The notes beneath the pieces are model-generated. The model was not told the DNA's origin and did not search any database. It worked only from the letters and a program-made list of their open reading frames with translations. From Haematobia irritans (lineage: Eukaryota > Arthropoda > Insecta > Diptera > Muscidae), in the NCBI RefSeq assembly GCF_050003625.1, contig NC_134400.1, forward strand, positions 225,596,085 through 225,660,084: 64,000 nt of DNA. Direction: 5' to 3'. The position numbers were made by a program, and so were the translations under genes. Positions 61,301 through 64,000 of the stretch are shown here, piece after piece. Each line of letters begins with the position of its first letter. Position 1 is the first letter of the stretch.

Positions 61301-62264
61301 GGAATGTCTCGAACTCACTCAAAATCAAACTAACTTTTTACTAACTAATTTGAGGCAACTTTGATTTGAGTCAGTTGAATTTTGCCCAAACTCACTTTTT
61401 CTCGATCAGCAATGAGTTACCTTGAGTTACTCACTCTAAGCTGATGGATATTTAAGTGAAGTAAAGTCATGGAAACATTTCAAATAAACAAACAAAAAAT
61501 ATGTATTGACTTCTATAACTGTCAATTTGGATTTGGCTTTTTATATTTGTTTCAATTTAGCTTTTATTTTCAGAGAACTTTTGTAATTTTTTGTCACGGT
61601 TAGCGGTAAGTAGCACAGAAATGCATAATTCAAACGCAATTTAATAATTAAACTTTCCCGTCATTATCAGTGAAGGAATAAATGGAAACTTCGAATAAAA
61701 GTGTTAAATGGCTGTTAGAGGACGAAGATATTGAGAAATACACTTAAGCCTTTTGGACTTCCCTGACGAATCCCACTTCCATTCAGTGTGCGTCATTACA
61801 AAAGTAGGTACAACTCCCTCTGAGTTAAACGAGAAAAGTAACACAACACTCAAACTCAAGACAAAATGAACTCCGAATTTTTACTTACGTTATATTTTAT
61901 TTATTGTAAAATAATTTTACAAAATCTGAATTGTTATTATTTTTTAATTAATTCAAAATAAAATGAATCAAAAATAATAAAACAAAAACAAAATATTTTA
62001 TTATCCACAAAGAGCTCACCATAAACTAATCAGTTAAGAGCTAACTCATAGTATGCTCATATATTATCAGCCTAAAGCTAACTCACTTTGAGCTAACTTT
62101 TGGTTATATGAAGCTTATGCAGGTTTGAGTGAGGACTTACTCGTTCCAATGACAACACGTGTTAAAACTGAATAGGATTTTACATGGGAAATGAGTTAGG
62201 ATTTGAGTCACCTGTGACTCAGTTATGACTAACAATTTATTAACTTAAAGTCACCTCAATTTCC
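61301..62264. mobile_element. Non-autonomous element with TGAGT/ACTCA motif arrays
   Basis: Short inverted ends (TGTAGGAA at 61298, TTCCTACA to 62268). The left array 61305-61440 and right array 62010-62260 are rich in ACTCA and TGAGT/GAGTTA in both orientations. The middle has a 21-codon ORF (METSNKSVKWLLEDEDIEKYT, 61681) that may be a remnant. Boundaries approximate. Confidence 0.6.
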
Positions 62265-62379
62265 TACAGGGAATTATTACTCGACAACAAAATATGAAGT
62301 GACTTGCATTTCGAAATAAAGGAACCAAAATCAATTTTCTTTCGTTTGGAATACGAAAGAAGCTTTCGTTCGATATACA

Positions 62380-62435
62380 GGAACAGGGCATAAGTGAGCT
62401 TGAAATAGCGGGTTGGCACTATACGTAACCTAACC
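62380..62435 (+). repeat. Possible SINE tail
   Basis: GTGAGCTTGAAATAGCGGGTTGGCACTATACG followed by TAACCTAACCTAACC, a tail like that of SINE1 but with a different body. Confidence 0.5.
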
Positions 62436-64000
62436 TAACCATCGATGTCAATTAAATAAAATGTGAAAAAAGTGCGGAAAATATATTTTGCGTGTCCTGC
62501 TTCATGTTCATTAAGGCGTAAGCAAATTTTGTGGATGGAATAATCAGAATGATTCCTCATTGTATAATTCATATGCATTTGTATTTGAGAGAACCACAAA
62601 TCTTTTGCATTAATTTGGTCCACCCTAACATATACGAGGTATGTCCTAGCGTTCTGTGTTCGATTTGCACTTTGCCTTCTTAGGAGATTTCTGTAGAAAA
62701 TTATGTTGGTGTTGCAATTAAAGTTGTAACTTAGTTTTCCTATCGGGGACTTGCCTCATATATTGTTAAAGTGGCATGAGTACTGTTTTGCAGAGGGTGT
62801 TGAATTTTATGCAAACATGGAGCAATAACATGTACTAAAAAAATGTATTTAGTAGCAAAGATCACAAATACGAAATGTTATCTTTAAGCTGATTACTACA
62901 AAGAATTGTACGCGAACAAAGTGTGGGAACTGCGACCCATTGTGGAATACAAGTTACAGATCTACAGATATAAATGGGATGCATGAAAAGTGAAAAAAGG
63001 CGGGAATAGACGACGATGCAATCTGATCTGAATATGAAATTATCTTTACATTAGTATTACGAATATTTTGATTTCGAATATTTTATAAAAATATAAAGCA
63101 TTAAACTAATGTTCTGGCCATTAACCCAATGATCATTTTCTATTAGACATCCTCAAAGTCTCAATATCGACAGCATGCCGTAAAATTTCAAATTTGGTAT
63201 GGCTAATATGATAAATATGGTTTGCCTGTCCTCGAAATTTCCTTATTTTTTATTTTAATTTAAAATTGTGGATTCTGCTCTTTTAATTTTTCCACTGAAT
63301 ACCATTTTCCAAATTCCAAATAGTTTTTCGTAAAGAAATTTAATTCGCATAGACATAATGACTATTCATTATAGAATGCTTGCATTCTATATTGTCAGAG
63401 AATGACAATTTGGTCAATAAAACTCGTCGTATTTTAATATTTTCCATAAGGTAGTTTCAAGGCCTTAATATCGGTATGTTGTCTTTTTTACATACAAAAA
63501 AAAGTAATTTTACACCAAAAAGGTTATGGCTTAGGAGGTTAAATTTAGATAAGCTGAATCTTGATTTGTTTATAGTCAGTTAACGTTAACGTTAACGTAC
63601 GATATGCTTAAAGTTCATATTTTCCAAATAATGCAACTGGAATTCGCTTTTTTGTCCTTTTTCTTTTTTCAATAAATTAAATTTTTTTGTTTGCAAAGAG
63701 TATTTCATAAAAAAAAAACTTTAATTCCCAAGGACATAACGTCTAATGGGTATATGTCAAGATATCTGACTAACTGTTTTATCATTCCATACTGCCAGAG
63801 AATGACACTCTATCAAATATCAATATTATGGTCGCTCATTCATTTCTATCAATCTATCTAACCAAGTGCACGTTGTCGCCGCCATTGTCGCATGTGAATC
63901 TAAAAACAAAAGACTCAAGTAACGAACTCAATGCAGTCGATTAAATAAATACTCCATGAAATAGAAATTAATTTATTGAAATCCCAAATAAACCCCATAA
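62436..64000. other. Non-coding, unassigned
   Basis: No gene recognised. GTTAAC repeats near 63577-63597. Two diverged direct copies sharing CAGAGAATGACA occur at about 63300-63440 and 63690-63840. 63900-63930 resembles 35525-35560 (AAACAAAAGACT, AACGAACT). Confidence 0.5.

Overview
The window is eukaryotic nuclear DNA from a higher fly (Diptera). I infer a calyptrate such as a muscid, from a LanA-type laminin alpha gene with spliced exons, AT-rich non-coding DNA, tRNA-derived SINEs, and a dense load of TA-flanked and other DNA transposons. The species cannot be fixed from the sequence alone.

The only clear host gene is the laminin alpha chain LanA (laminin alpha-3/5 type), on the + strand at 7492-19950. 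Ten exons are visible. Together they encode 3604 residues plus a stop, from the middle of the N-terminal LN domain to the end of LG5. The 5' exon or exons (signal peptide and first part of LN, roughly 100 residues by comparison with the Drosophila protein) lie upstream of the window or are unrecognisable in its first 7.5 kb. The visible order is LN (part), LE modules, a domain IV-type region, LE, L4 (laminin IV A/laminin B) inside a split LE, LE, coiled coil, LG1-3, a Thr-rich linker, LG4-5. The product is the secreted alpha chain that assembles with the beta and gamma chains into basement-membrane laminin.

Everything else is repeat-derived or unassigned. Region 1-7.5 kb: a truncated TA-CAC element (family A), a dead mariner broken by a PIF/Harbinger-like MITE, an A/B mosaic element and a palindromic MITE. 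20.4-29 kb: repeat R1 carrying a DD41D mariner-like element, an inverted pair of CACTG elements, SINEs, and a hAT-type element with a perfect 8-bp target duplication that has swallowed an R1 copy. 26-28 kb: mariner fragment, family B element and an inverted R1. 29-36 kb: repeat R2 split by a CACTG element, another R1, several MITEs. 35.9-37.7 kb: a hAT-like element containing a piggyBac-type MITE and a SINE that is itself split by an A element. 41.9-44.3 kb: a three-level nest (B, then D, then a CACTG element). 45.8-48 kb: R2, a truncated mariner-like transposase, and a displaced copy of DNA found just downstream of LanA. 48.3-49.1 kb: a complete A element. 52.76-55.01 kb: about 2.25 kb of perfect AAT repeat. 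55.6-57.2 kb: a complete B element and an AT tract. 57.8-62.3 kb: two long non-autonomous elements with unusual arrays of short motifs at both ends, flanking an inactive Tc1-type transposase.

No operon, CRISPR, rRNA gene, intact functional tRNA gene, LTR element or recognisable LINE was seen. Family labels A, B, D, R1, R2, SINE1 and SINE2 are mine and local to this annotation.
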